A stretch of DNA of 64,000 bases, taken from the NCBI GenBank assembly GCA_004431415.1, contig QPMI01000395.1, forward strand, positions 248,001 to 312,000, read 5' to 3'. A model generated the notes under the pieces. That model was not told where the DNA came from. It searched no databases and was given only the letters and a program-made list of their open reading frames with translations. Both the position numbers and the translations under genes were made by a program. The stretch's first letter is position 1. Each line of letters opens with the position of its first letter. Positions 24,073-36,000 of this stretch are shown here, one piece after another. This DNA comes from Cyanophora paradoxa (taxonomy: Eukaryota > Glaucocystophyceae > Cyanophorales > Cyanophoraceae).

Positions 24073-27000
24073 TTAGCGGAGGAAATAGCGGTACGCGGGG
24101 TTCTCGGTTTCGTCGAAATAGCGGTACCCGATCGAGTCCAGGAAGTTGTGGAACCGTTCTGCGGTTCGAATACGGTCGGGGCCCCTTCAAAGGAGAAGCG
24201 AGGGGCGAGGAGAAGACGAAGAATTGCGTACCCATCTGGTGCTCGGGGACCTGGATGCCGCAGAGTACCCGTCCGACGTCGGCGCCGTGGTTCCGGTAGT
24301 GGAACATCGAAATGTTGAAAACTGGGGAGGGGAGGGGAGTCGGCGGGGGTACGCGCATTGCAAAATTAAATGAGGGGGGGGGGGGGTAACCGTACCGGGG
24401 GGTAGCTCGTTGAGGAAACGAAGGAGGGCGCCCGGGCGCTCGGGGAACTCGAACCGGAACACGATCTCCTTCTGGGGGTACCGGGCTCGAAGCGCGGCGG
24501 GGAGGGGGGCGTACACGAGGCGGCAGCGGGGGGTGGGGGGGGTACGCAAACGAGCGCACGGGGAAGAGGGACTGCTCGGCGGTGGGCACGGCGCGACCGC
24601 CGACCTGAGGGGGGGGGGGGGGGGGGAGGGAGCGGGGTCAGACAGATTCGATCCGAGCGAGGCGCAGATCAGATTCGATCCGGATTCGATCCGGGCGGCT
24701 TCGGCGGACCATGTGGCGGACGTGGAGCTTGGCCATCTCGTTGTCGGTGAGGTCCAGCGCGTCAAGCCCGGCCTGCCGCAGCCGGCGCCGTCGGACGGGG
24801 GGGGGGGGGGGGGGGGGGGAGGGGCGCACGGCCTGGAGGTCGGCGAGGGTGGCGTCCACCTCCGTCCGGTCCTTGATCTGCGAACGAAGCGGGGCGGGGC
24901 GCCCTCCTCAGCGCGGGGGCGGGGCGCGGGGGGGGGGGGGGGGGGGGCATAGGGGAGGTAGGCGGGCTAGGCCCGCTCGAGGGCCTAGCATGCACTGGAT
25001 CGAGGGCACTGGATCTAGCATGCACTAGAGGGCACCGGGCGGGAAGGCCAAGGCTAGGCTCGAGGGCCTAGCCCGCCAGGCCGTTCAATAGAGCCTCCCT
25101 TGCTCTAGACCTACAGCGCTCCAAGACGGGAGTACGGACCTGGATCCCAACGAACACGTTCGCCCGATCCGCCGACGAGTACCTGGGCGGGGGGGGGGGG
25201 TAGGAGGTCAGAGGGGGGGAGGGGGTTGGCGGGGGGGTACGGGGGTACCGGTAGTTGAACTCGGTGATGTTGCGGGTGCCGAGGACGCCGCAGAACTCCT
25301 TAAAGGCCCCAGGCCGCTCCGGGATCGTCACCGCCAGCCTGAGGGGCGAGGAGGAGGAGGAGGAGTGGGTACAGGGGAGGAGGGAAAGGAGTGTAGGGAC
25401 GGCGTTCGCGCACACTGCCTCGCGCTTCTCGCCGAGCTCAGAGCGCTCCGAGACGTAGCGGAGCACGTCGAAGTTCATGTTCGCGCCCTGGGAGGGGTAC
25501 GAAGGTCAGGGAGGAGTACGTCAGGCCGCAGAGGTGAGGGCCGGGGGCCGCGTCGTCGCACCGACGTCACGGCAACGAGCAGCTCGTTCTTGCAGCCCTG
25601 CGCACGAAGGTCGGGATGGGGGGGGGGAGGGGAGGGGGGTACGGCGCACGGTCAGCTTGGCGTACTTCTTGGCGCCGGCGACGCCGAGGGAGCCCGCCGG
25701 CTCCAGGATCGACCGCGTGTCCGCGAACACGTCCTGGGGGTACGCGGAGGATCCGATCAGGCCAGGAGGGGCCCTCCCGGCAGCGTACCCCGCCGGCCGC
25801 CCCTCCCGCCGCCCCTCGCCCGCCCGCCCGCCCGGCCCCCCCTCTCGGCGGGGGACGAGCCGGCCCCTCCGCCCCTCCCGCCCCGCCCCGGGCCCGGCGG
25901 ACCTTAATGGCGGCGCACATCTCGTCGGTGTCCACCAGCACGATCTCGTCCACCAGCGGCTGCCGGGGGGGTCAAAGGGAGGAGGGGAGAGGGGTACAGA
26001 TCCCTCCGATCTCCTCCCCCTGGCCCGGGTACCTTGGAGACGTTGAACGTGTGCTCCCCGCACAGCTTCACCGCAACGCCGTCGGCGAACAGGCCCACCT
26101 GAAGAGGGGCGGGGGGTAGAGGGTTAGAGGGGGGAGGGGGGGAGTGGGGTGGGGGGGTAGGGGAGGGGAGGACCTGGTCCAGGAGGACGCGCTCCCCTGC
26201 CGCCAGGCTCGCCTGCGCGGGGGGTACGCGTGAGAAGGGGGGAAGGAGGAAGGGGGGGGGGGGTGATCGCTGCTCGCCTGCATGCAGTTCGAGTCGGTGG
26301 GCTCCACCCCGATCACCTTGACCTAAAAATAAAAGCCTCAGAAAGAAAGAAGAAAGAAAGAATATGGGAGAGGAGGAAGCTTAAGGGGGTTACCTGGGGG
26401 TGGACGGCCTTCACGTAGGCTGCGATGCCGGCGACGAGGCCGCCGCCGCCCACCGGCACGAAGATCGCGTGCGGCGCCTCGTTCGAGCTCTGCGGGCCGG
26501 ATCGGGTCAGATCAGATCTGAGGGCCCAGCGTGGGACCGGCCCAGGTGGATGGCTCGGCCTCGGTTCAGGCCTCGGATCAGATCGAAGGGCTCGACCCTA
26601 GCCATAGGGCGGATGAAACAGAGAACGGATGGCATCGATCTCAAGCTAGCAGCGCATCGCTAGGCCAGGCCGATCCGCCCCGCCTATTCCCCTCGGGCCC
26701 TCCCTCCTCCCTCCCTCGACCCCGCCCGCCCCCCGCGGACCTGCCGGAGGATCTCCATGCCGACGGTGCCCTGCCCCGCGATCGTGTCGGGGTCGTCGAA
26801 CGGGTGCACGAACGTCAGGCCCTCGTCCTTCTGCAGCTGCGCCGCGTACGCTGCGCCCGAGCGAGCGAGCGTGAGGGCGGCTCGAGCGGAGCGGAGCGGA
26901 CGTGCAGCATAGGAGGCGCACCGGCGGCGCCGTCGTAGCTTTCGCCGGAGAGCACCACGCGGCCGCCCAGGCGCTTCACAGCGGCGACCTGCACGCGGCG

Positions 27001-28000
27001 GCGGACGGCGACCGACGGTCAGCGGCGGAGCGGAGCGGGGCCGAGGAATGGCTCGCGAGCCTTGATCTCGGGGGTTGTCTGGGGCATCACGATCGTCGCC
27101 TGGCAGCCGAGCGTCTTCGCTGCGAGCGCCACGCCTGCGCGCACGGAGGAGCGTGAGGCGGGAGGAGAGCGCGGCGCGGCGCGGTTCGAGGGAGGCGCAC
27201 CCTGCGCGTGGTTGCCGGCGGAGCACGCGACGATGCTGAGAAAAGAAAAGAAGAGAGGAACGAGCGTCAGGACGCGTGGTGACGGGCGGCGCGTGCGCGG
27301 GGCCGCACCCGACGGCGCGCTCGACCTCCGTGAGGTTCGCCATCTTGTTGAAGGCGCCGCGGAGCTTGAAAGAGAAGACCTGCTGCATGTCTTCGCGCTT
27401 CAGCATGATCCGGTTGCCGGAGCGGGCGGAGAGCGTCGGCGCCAGCTCGAGCGGGCTCTCGATCGCCACATCGTAGACCTTGGCGCGAAGGATGCGCAGC
27501 AGGTAGTCCTCCAGCATCTTCTTCGTCTCCTCGCTTTGGGCGCCCTCCGGCTCGTACCACGGGTTGATGCCGGGCCGGGCCGCCGAAGGGGTGGCGGCGG
27601 CGACGCCGTTCGGCGAGGACGCGAGGTCCGTGAGCGGAGCGCGGAGGTCGTTGGAGAGCCCGTCTTGCGAGCATGACGCGGCATGCCGCTGGCTGGGCCC
27701 GTCCGCCCGCGTCTTCGGCCGCTGCTGCGTCCGCTGAAGGCTCGCGCCGAGCCACGAGGAGCGCTGGGAGGCGCCGACGGACACTCCACTCTGTCCCGCG
27801 CCCCGGAAGACTGACTGTGTCACGTCGGGGCTGTAGCTGAAGCGGCTCGCCGGGCGCGCGGAGGCACACGCGCCGGCGCGAGCCTCACGCGACGGAGCCA
27901 CATTGAGGAAGATCCCCTCAGGCGCCGCATGTGGGAGCACGGCGTGAGCCGCCCCGCGGAGCTGCAAGGGGGCCCCGAGTGCGAAGGCTGCGGTCGCCAT
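24073..28000 (-). CDS. ilvA: Threonine deaminase (biosynthetic, allosteric), multi-exon
   Basis: Converts L-threonine to 2-oxobutanoate and ammonia with PLP, the first step of isoleucine synthesis. Exon 1 is 28000-27309. Its first ~140 residues are Ala/Ser/Arg-rich with few acids, consistent with a plastid or mitochondrial transit peptide. The catalytic domain follows: VFSFKLRGAFNKM with the PLP-binding Lys near residue 212, then CSAGNHAQG (~27225), GCQATIVMPQTTPEIKA (~27090), GRVVLSGESYDGAAG (~26950), VHPFDDPDTIAGQGTVGME (~26790), and the glycine loop VPVGGGGLVAGIAAYV (~26450). VIGVEPTDSNCMQA and SILEPAGSLGVAGAKKY come next. Two regulatory ACT-like domains end the protein: LAVTIPERPGAFKEFC (~25330) and FEFPERPGALLRFLNELPPG (~24450), with FHYRNHGADVGRVLCGIQVP (~24300), and a stop at 24073. 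Feedback by isoleucine is expected from the family. About 20 C-rich introns. Divergent from the coiled-coil gene. Confidence 0.93.
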
Positions 28001-28295
28001 AGCTTAGGGCGCTCTAGCTGCCGTCTAGAGCTACAGATCGCGACGGAGATGCGGGAGAGAGACGCGGGCAACGCGGATGCTCGCCGATTCTCAATCCTTC
28101 TCGTACCCCTGAGCCTAGCTTGTCACTGCTGCTTGTGTCGGCTATCCCCGCAACACGCGGCCTCTCCGGCGCCTTTTCGGGATCCGGGAGCTGTAGCCCT
28201 GTCGATTTGAGCCCATCGGAGCCCGCTCCTGGGCATCGAGTATCCGACACTCGACGCCCGACGCCTCTCGCGACGCGTAGCGGAAGCGGGTCGAG
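28001..28295. promoter_or_regulatory. Divergent intergenic region, threonine deaminase / coiled-coil gene
   Basis: 295 bp separate two outward-pointing start codons. The sequence has no evident TATA box and contains several tcgatttgag / atcggag words. A shared promoter is inferred from arrangement. Confidence 0.4.
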
Positions 28296-30619
28296 ATGAG
28301 GGAGATCTACAAGATCCCGCAGAAGCACAACTACGAGCCGCCGCTCCTCCCGCCGCAGCGCGGATCGTCGGGCGACGGGCACGCCGGAGGGGCGGCGTCC
28401 TCCGGGGCCGCCGGCAAGTCGGCGTTCTCGCCCGTCCGCTCGAACCCGTCCTCGGCCCACGCGTCGCCGGCATCGCTCCGGAAGAAGCTGCCGGCGAATG
28501 CCTTCAGCTACGAGGCGCCGGCGGACCCGTCCGCGAGCGGCGGCGCGAGGCGCAGGCTCGATATGCACGGGCAGGAGCCAGAGCTCGAGGCCTCAGGCTC
28601 CCCGCACCGGAGCCCCGGCCTCGGCACGCGCGCCACCTTCTCGGGCCCCGCAACCTCCGCCTCCGCGGCGGCCGCGGCCGGCACGGCGCACAGCTTCGCG
28701 CCGGGCGACTACGCCTCGCGGCCGCTGGCGCCGCCGCGGACTTCAGCCTCTGCAACCGGCTCGGGGTCCGGCGCCCTGGCGCCGGGCGAACGCGAGCGCT
28801 ACGAGGCGCGCATCCGCGAGCTCGAGGGCGAGGTCTCCGCCCTCCAGGGGCGGGTACGCGAAATGGAGGACGCCGCCCTCGCCCTCGAGGACCAGGTGCG
28901 CCTACCCCACCCCCCCGGGGGTACCACCTCACGGGCGGCGGGTACCCCCCAGGTCCGGACGTCGCAGCGGTCTCTTGCGGGGCTGATGTCGCCTTCCCGC
29001 GACGGGCCCGAGACGCCCTTGCGGCCCCGGAGGGAGGGCGGCGCTGCGGAGGCGCGCGAACCCCGTACCCCCCTCCCGCTCCTTCCACCCCCTAACCCCC
29101 TCCCCGCAGGCGCGGGCGGCGGTCCTGGAGGGGGAGCTGAGGCATCTGGGGGCCCAGGTGCTGGGGGGGGTACAGGTCCTTCCCTTTTTCGAGGCTCAAG
29201 GGGGGTACGCGCAGCTGGACGCGCTGAGGGAGGAGAGCGACGCCGTGAAGGCCGATCCGGACGGCCCCGTCGACTTCGAGGGCGAGGTGCGCGTACCCCC
29301 TCCAATCGTCTTTGGCGGTACCGGTTGCCGACGAGCCCGCCGCGCAGCTCAACTCTTTGATACGCGAGGCGGGCCTACGCACCCTCCTTCCGACCCCCTT
29401 CCCGTCCCCGCTGACGCGGTACCCCTCGCCGCAGGTCGCAGCCCAGCGGGAGGTCCTGGCCGTGGTGCGGGTCCCCCCCCCCTTGCCGCGTACCCCCGTC
29501 GAGCCGCCGGGGGAGTAGAGGGAGGCGGAGGCGGGGCGGCTGCGGGCGGAGCGGGAGGCGGCGGAGCGGCGGGCGGCGCGGGCCGAGGCCGAGCTGGCCG
29601 AGGCGCGCCGGGCCAAGAAGCCGGAGCAGGCGCGTCTTATTTTAGCTCACCGAGCTTCGAGCTCGGGATCCGTCTGACTGGCTGCGGGCGGGCGGGGGCG
29701 CGCAGACGCCAGCGGGTTGGCGCGCCGAGCAAGAGAGCCTCGCGGCCAGGAACCAGGTGAGCGAGATCCGTACTTATCCCGAGATCTAATTTTGCGCGGT
29801 CTGATTCGCGTACCCCCCGCAGGAGCTGCAGGCGGCGCTGCTCGAGCAGCGGGCTCGCTTCGAGGCGCGCGTCTCTGAGGCGGCGCGCCTCCTAGGAGAC
29901 CTCCAGGCTCGCCCCGTACCCCCCGGCAGACCCGCCTACCCCCCCTGACCCCAGGGGGGTACGGCAGGCCAAGCAGACGGCCGCGCTCCGGGACTTCGAA
30001 GCGGCGTCGGAGGCCGCCGACGAGCGGATCGCGGTCCTCTCCGCCCAGGCGCGCCACGTACCCCCATCTGGCTCCTTCCCCCTGACTCCGGGGGGGTACC
30101 GGCAGGTGGCGCGGCTGGAGGGGGAGAAGGCGCGTCTGGCGGCGGAGGCTGCGGACCTGAAAGAGCAGCACGCCACGCAGGTACCCCTCCCCCCCGAGTC
30201 AGATCATATGAGATCGGCATCCACCGCTCAGATCTCATATGAGCTGCTTTTCCCCCCAGGTCCGGTTCCTGTCGCGGGAGCTGAGGCGGCGGGAGGCGGG
30301 CGAGCCGCCGGCGTCGCCTTTCCTGCGGAGCCCGCGGTTCGGGCCCGCCGGCGGCCCCGGGGGGGTAGACGATTCCGGAGACGGCCTCGCCCCCTCCCCC
30401 TCGGTCCTGCGCTCGGTCGGGCTCCTGGAGGCTTCGTCCCCCCCCGGGCCGCCCCTCCTCTCCCCCCCCCTCGGCCCGCGGGGCCCCTCGCCCCGCACCG
30501 TACCCCCGGCCGGCGCCAGCCCCGTCTCGCCGGCCGCCGGCTCGAGCTCGAGCGCGGGGGGTACGCCGCCCTCGCTGGGGCCGCCCCCGCGCCGGCCGTT
30601 CCGCGCCCTCCCCGCCTAA
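28296..30619 (+). CDS. Coiled-coil protein with disordered termini
   Basis: Begins MREIYKIPQKHNYEPPLLPP. Residues 1-170 are Ser/Ala/Pro-rich and probably disordered. A heptad-type helix then starts (RYEARIRELEGEVSALQGRV) and continues through many short exons: ARAAVLEGELRHLGAQ (~29110), LDALREESDAVKADPDGP (~29215), EAGRLRAEREAAERRAARA (~29525), ELQAALLEQRARFEARVSE (~29822), TAALRDFEAASEAADERIA (~29970), ARLEGEKARLAAEAADLKEQ (~30108) and VRFLSRELRRREAG (~30260). A Pro/Ser-rich tail ends RALPA-stop at 30619. Introns are 50-160 nt and typically carry gtaccccc near the 5' end and gggggtac before the 3' cag. Two exons could end at a GC donor or at a GT donor 9 nt later. Structural or scaffold role inferred; family not recognised. 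Confidence 0.65.
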
Positions 30620-31138
30620 TAATCTGAAGGGCCTCTGGCTCCCCGGAGCGCCCCGTAGTAAATTTAGTAGGGGACTTCAAGGCGCTATCCGAGTGAAGAG
30701 GCCGAAGCTAAAGCGTGCCGCCCCAGCGGATGCCTCAGGCAGGCGCGCCGCGCGCGCTGCTGTACAATCTGCAGCTGGTCGGCGCGCCACTCTAGATGCT
30801 CTATAGATCAAAATTGAATCCCCGAGGATGCTAGCTTGCTGGCCGCCCGAGACTGCCCGAGGACGCGGCGAGATGCTCTAGCTCAAGCGCAATCGCTCTC
30901 CGCATCTTTAGCTGCTGTCCCATTTACTAGTGCACAAGTTCGTTCGTTCGTTCGTTGCAAGCCCTAGGCCTGCCCCTCCCCGCGGCCGCGGACATATGCA
31001 TGCACAGTTGGAGACTTATTAATACAATAAATGACACATGTATACGTAGAACAAATGCAACTCTTGCACTTGGACTTCTGCAACCAAACTGCATTCAAAA
31101 TATTAAGCTATAGCTAGGTAACAACCAGCCAGCGCCAT
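30620..31138. other. Intergenic, convergent 3' ends
   Basis: Contains a (gttc)4 microsatellite at ~30937-30955 and otherwise unremarkable sequence. Tail-to-tail space between the coiled-coil gene and minus-strand exons. Confidence 0.4.
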
Positions 31139-32755
31139 TTAAAGAGCGATAGATTTCACGTGGGGTGCAGATGCAGGCTCGTCGCCTCGATCCGGCGTCG
31201 TTGCCCTCAAGCGAGCGGCCTCAGACGGAGTTAAAGACGCGACCGGCTCCGGCATTGTCGTGCTAGCTATAGCTGTAAAGCATTCGAAAGACTGGGGATG
31301 AAGATCGGAGACTCGTTCCGGAGCAGCCTCTGTTGGCCCGATGAAAGTGAACGAGGTCTTGCGAACAACGCCAGCTCTAGATCTGTCGTCGACGTCCCTC
31401 TCGTTCGCGGGGTAATGTCCAAGAGCAGGGGCGTCGTTCTCGAGTTCGACGTCATGCCGTCTCTGCACACGCGCGCTGCAGCCGGGGCCAACATGAATTT
31501 TGCAGTGTTTTGCGTGACGCACTCTCATGATAAGGCCTCGGATGGCGAGGTACAGGGCGAGAATCTGTCCAACAGCCTCGATGGCTCCGCTTCCAAGCGC
31601 GAAAACATCCGCAATCTGTGTGTCCAATCAGCCGGGACAATTGACGCGCAAGAAATCAAAAAACAGGCGCACCGCGTCTAAGACCGTGGTTCGCGTAATG
31701 CGGTCGACAAGCAGGTAAACCTGATTTTTCAAATTTCTTGGACGCTGGAAAAGCAGGGCGAACAGGAACACAGCACCTGGCTGGGTTTGAAGAGGACACG
31801 AAACTGGACCATGGCCTCTGCGCACTCCACTACTGGCCGACCGGGCGGGCAAACGACCTGCAGACGAAGGCCCCGCTGAGAAGGGATGGCGATAAACCAG
31901 ATGCGCAAACCCAGTACATACGAAGGTGGAAGGATTGCGCTCGGACAGTTCCGTGTCAGCGGCCGAGACAGCCGCGAAATATCGCGGATTTCCATCCAGC
32001 GATGATGTAAAGTGCATCGCTGATGTAGATAATACCAATTTAAATAAATAGCATCAAATAGCGCTTAACACTGTATAAATATTGCTGCATTGAAGGCTTC
32101 CACGCACGGGTCAGGTCGACGGGAAGGTTCACGGTGTCTTTGCCACGGAAGACTGAACTCTCCGTCCCAGTTGTAAATGCGCCCTCGAGCGCCACATACT
32201 CTGGAATCTACGAAGGGCATTGACGTCGCATGAGCAGCAGTTGATGATGCAGAGGCCGGCAATTGCAACCGCATCGCATGGCGCATACCTGCACAGCATA
32301 CGCAATGGAGACGGCGAATGCACGAGAAGATCGCAAGCGCATCCCAACAAAGGTGCCGTCTTTGGCTGAGAGACGACACCGATCGCACACCCAAGAGACG
32401 CTGCAAGCCGCGGCCATGTTGCAAAGAACGCGGTCGTCATGCTCAAGCTTGAAAGCAATGCCGGCAAACGCGGCACCTGCACGAGCGCCCGCTGTCCGCT
32501 TGCTCGTACGAGATGGCATCTACCCCCGAAATTCCAGCCCGCTCGTAGGCAACGTCGCTCGCACTGCACGGACCTAATCGGCGGGTTTGAGATTCGGAAT
32601 AGATCTGACCGGCAGTCTTGGATCAGCATGCGGAACCGGTACCTCCGTAGCCGCGGAACGTAGCCTTGATGCCGAAACGTCCATCGATTGAGCTCTCTGA
32701 AGGGCTGGTCCCGGGATTCTGACGGCGATTGTACATGTGTTGGCATTATGATCAT
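31139..32755 (-). CDS. Uncharacterised exons downstream of the GCC-repeat gene
   Basis: Minus-strand protein-like stretches: SSIDGRFGIKATFRGYGGTG (~32690), EHDDRVLCNMAAACSVSWVC (~32430), GRIYNWDGEFSLPWQRHREP (~32170-32110), FVCTGFAHLVYRH (~31910), VYLLVDRITRTTVLDAVRLF (~31715), FALGSGAIEAVGQILALYLA (~31600, hydrophobic), ending PHVKSIAL-stop at 31139. Between the last two a TGA interrupts the frame at about 31636. A 30-nt GT-AG segment would remove it, but that is far shorter than other introns here. These may be the 3' exons of the large gene upstream, a separate membrane-protein gene, or a decaying one. Confidence 0.4.
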
Positions 32756-33026
32756 TAATATTGAATTTAAATATGAATAGTTAAAAAATGAAGCGATATC
32801 GGCTTACCAATGACTGAACCACCTGTTTATGCGAGAATTGAAGTTTAAAGATTAGCACCATTGTGTACAGGGACAGACGTCGACGTCGACCTAGAACAGA
32901 CAGAAATCTCTAATCGAACCGTGTAATTCGCCATCCAGAACTGGACTGCCACAAAGCTCACTGCAAGTCAAACGCCCGGCTCGTGTAAGAGCTGGCGGGA
33001 TACACGTGTGGCATGATCATGAGCCT

Positions 33027-36000
33027 TTAGAGCATGTGCGCACCAGCCACAATGATGCCGGCGACACCTGCAATTGTAAAGAATGATCCCGTCACAGATC
33101 GCGTGTCCGGCTTTTCCTCCCCGCGGCCATCAACGTTTCTTCCACCCTCAAAGGCTATCGGCTTCTCGTCCTTGGCGTTCGAAAGCTCTGGTCTGTGCTG
33201 CGCTGACTCTGCTCGCGAGAGCAAAGACAGAAAGTAATTGGCGTGGTAAAATGGGCGCGAGAGCAAAGGCAGACAGGGAGTGGCACCTCTAAAAAGGAAG
33301 TGCAAGCGCCGGAGCTGCCGCAGATGAGCTCTACGCGCATCGAGCGACCCCGAGAAGACGGTTATATACAAGAAGAAAACGAGCGCTGTCAGAACGAGGA
33401 AGATGCCCATTACAATTCCGATCCACATGAATGCCTGTCGTGTATTTTAGTTTGCCGCCGAATTCAGAGTACATGCACGCGGCAGAAAGCGATCGCGCGA
33501 ACCCTGAAAACGTTGTCGAGAAGTCCCCTCTCCGTTTTCACGACGGCCTGCGTTATGCTCACAGCGTTGCGGCCGTATCGGAACTCCTCGGTCTGTGTCT
33601 CAATCCCCGAATCCGCCCCCGAGCTGCCCGCCTGCAGCAGCTTGCGGACGCGACCAAGAAGCCTCCGGGTGGGGGTGGTCTGCCCCTGGGTTCCGGACTG
33701 CGGTGAAGCGCGTTCGAGGCGCAGCCCCATATTGATCGGTTGGGAGGTCGCTGCAAGAAACGGTCGCAAGTTTTGTTTAATTATAAAATTAGATGTAAAG
33801 CCCTCAAGGCAATTATCTCGCACCGACTGGGCAGAGCATTCCGCTCGGGCATGGTAGACAGATGCGTGCTCCGCTTTCGGGAGAGTATGTGCTGTACGGG
33901 CTGTGCGAAAAACATTCATTGAATGAAGCGTGGCTTATATAATTATAGAAGGTCGCTCGCACCAAGGCATGCAAGCATCGAGCGTCGAGTTTCTGAACGT
34001 GCCAGGCTCACATGCCTTGCATTCAAGGCTGTCCTCCGAGATGTGGCCCTCGTCGCAAGCCGCACATCGGAAGCTGCCAGCTACAGCGCGGGCATTTAGA
34101 GGGCACTGCAGGCACTCCGAGCTGCCAGCCGGAGCGTATTTGCCGGCAGGGCAGGCCACCTGCGCTCGGTTTCAGGCCACCTGCGCAAATCGGAGATAGT
34201 CCTTGCGGCGTGCGCACGCATTGTACACGCTCGGAATTGGCCACGCTCCCGGCATTGCAGGGCTTCGCAGCATTCAATATTAAGTTCGAAAAGCAAAGGC
34301 GGATTCACGAACCTGGCACTGAGACATGCCCTCTTCCGATGCCGTCGAGTTGCCCGGGCACAACAGGCATTTGGTGCCGGATTCGTCGGGAATGCGGCCC
34401 ATCCCGCACGCTGATTGTGTAATTAGGAGCGGCGTTAGCTATAGAACTACACATTTTTGGAGAAGCGCAAAAGAATGTTTTGATTTTGCTGCAGCAATAT
34501 AACTGCTTGCGCTCAACGAACCAATGCATGTCACCCTGCGCATGCGTGCAGAATTAATATTACGTATACAAATCTCATGATTGAGTGCATCCAAGCGAGG
34601 TTGTCTCACCGGTCTTCTCTTGGAATCTTTCCAGTGGGGCTGCAAGGACTAGTAAGGCCCTTGAGCATGCCGAAAAACAGCTAGAATGAGCATGCAAACC
34701 AGCGAGAACACTCTTTACTTCCAACCCTGTCCGAGTAGAGACCCGGGGGACAAATGGCGCAGAAAAGCATCGACGTATTACGGTACGTTCCCTGAAAATA
34801 GGCAATAGATGTCGGATAAAACACAAGCGAAACCGTGCTGGAATAGCCACATATGCATTCACCGTACTGCATGGATCGCAAGCGGAAAAATCTGCCCGAG
34901 AATAGCGGCCCGGAGGGCATGCTGTGCATTCCGCGACCTTGCCAAGCTCGTCCGAATACGTATTTTGAGGGCACTGCGCATGGAATGCGATATAGAAATT
35001 AAATTGAAGCCCTCGATAAGATCGGAAAGCCGAAATAGTATTATTTTTCAATTCAGACCTGCTCGCAGGTTCTGCTCCCGTTCCGCATGAATGTGCCACG
35101 CTCGCAAGGGACGCACGTTGTGCTGCGCGGATGAGACATTACCCCGCGCGCTAGACCGATATCATAGCTATAGCATCGACAGGCAGACCCATCGGCGGAC
35201 GAAACGGTGCCAAGAGGACAAGGGGGGCATTCTTTGTACGTCTTGCGTGGAGAAACGTAGCCCTGAGGTCGCCAATAGTCATTAGTCAGCCGTTGATCAA
35301 TCGTTGCAATGCAAAACAAACGTACACTCTTGCATGGGAAGCAGTTGTTCTGCAGTGCAATCGGGAGCAACCAGGTGTAGAAGTGAGCGAACAAAATTCA
35401 ATTCTAACGCTGAGACCGCTGATCGGACCTGATCTTCGGGCTGGTAGGTACCGGCTTCGAGTTTATGAGCATATGCATGTGAGAACATCGCATATGCATA
35501 TCGCGGCGCGGGCTGTTTGGAAAAAGTCCGTCTTACCAGGGCAGTCAGCGCAACTCGTTTGATCGTCGTTGGCGATTTGTCCCTGTTTGTTGTCATCAGT
35601 TTACGTTGTGCAGCGTGTCTTTGTATACTTGAGCTGCAACTCCGGTCACTTTTTCGCATGTTTGACACTTTGTGCTACCAAGCGTGGAGCTGATTTGTCC
35701 CTGTATCCCGCGTTGATATGATAAGAGCAATAGCATGCGCAGGGCAGGGTAGAAGCACATTTGGGCAGCGCCAGCAACGGCCATCCTTCTCGAAGTAGCC
35801 AGGAGAGCACGGCCTGCGCTTCATGAGCTGAAAACGAAACGCCGTCGCCATCAAACCATCAGCGTATTTGTGCGCCTGCATTCCGTTCGGTCGTCTGAAC
35901 TCTCGCTTCCAGGTTCACTGGAAAAACGGCCATGAATGAATAAGTCCATGCATATGGCCGATGGAAAAGAAAGAGATATTAATACCAGGGAATGCATTCG

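Noticed and set aside
30937-30955. CRISPR-like array
   Set aside because: A simple (gttc)n microsatellite without spacers; the genome is eukaryotic.
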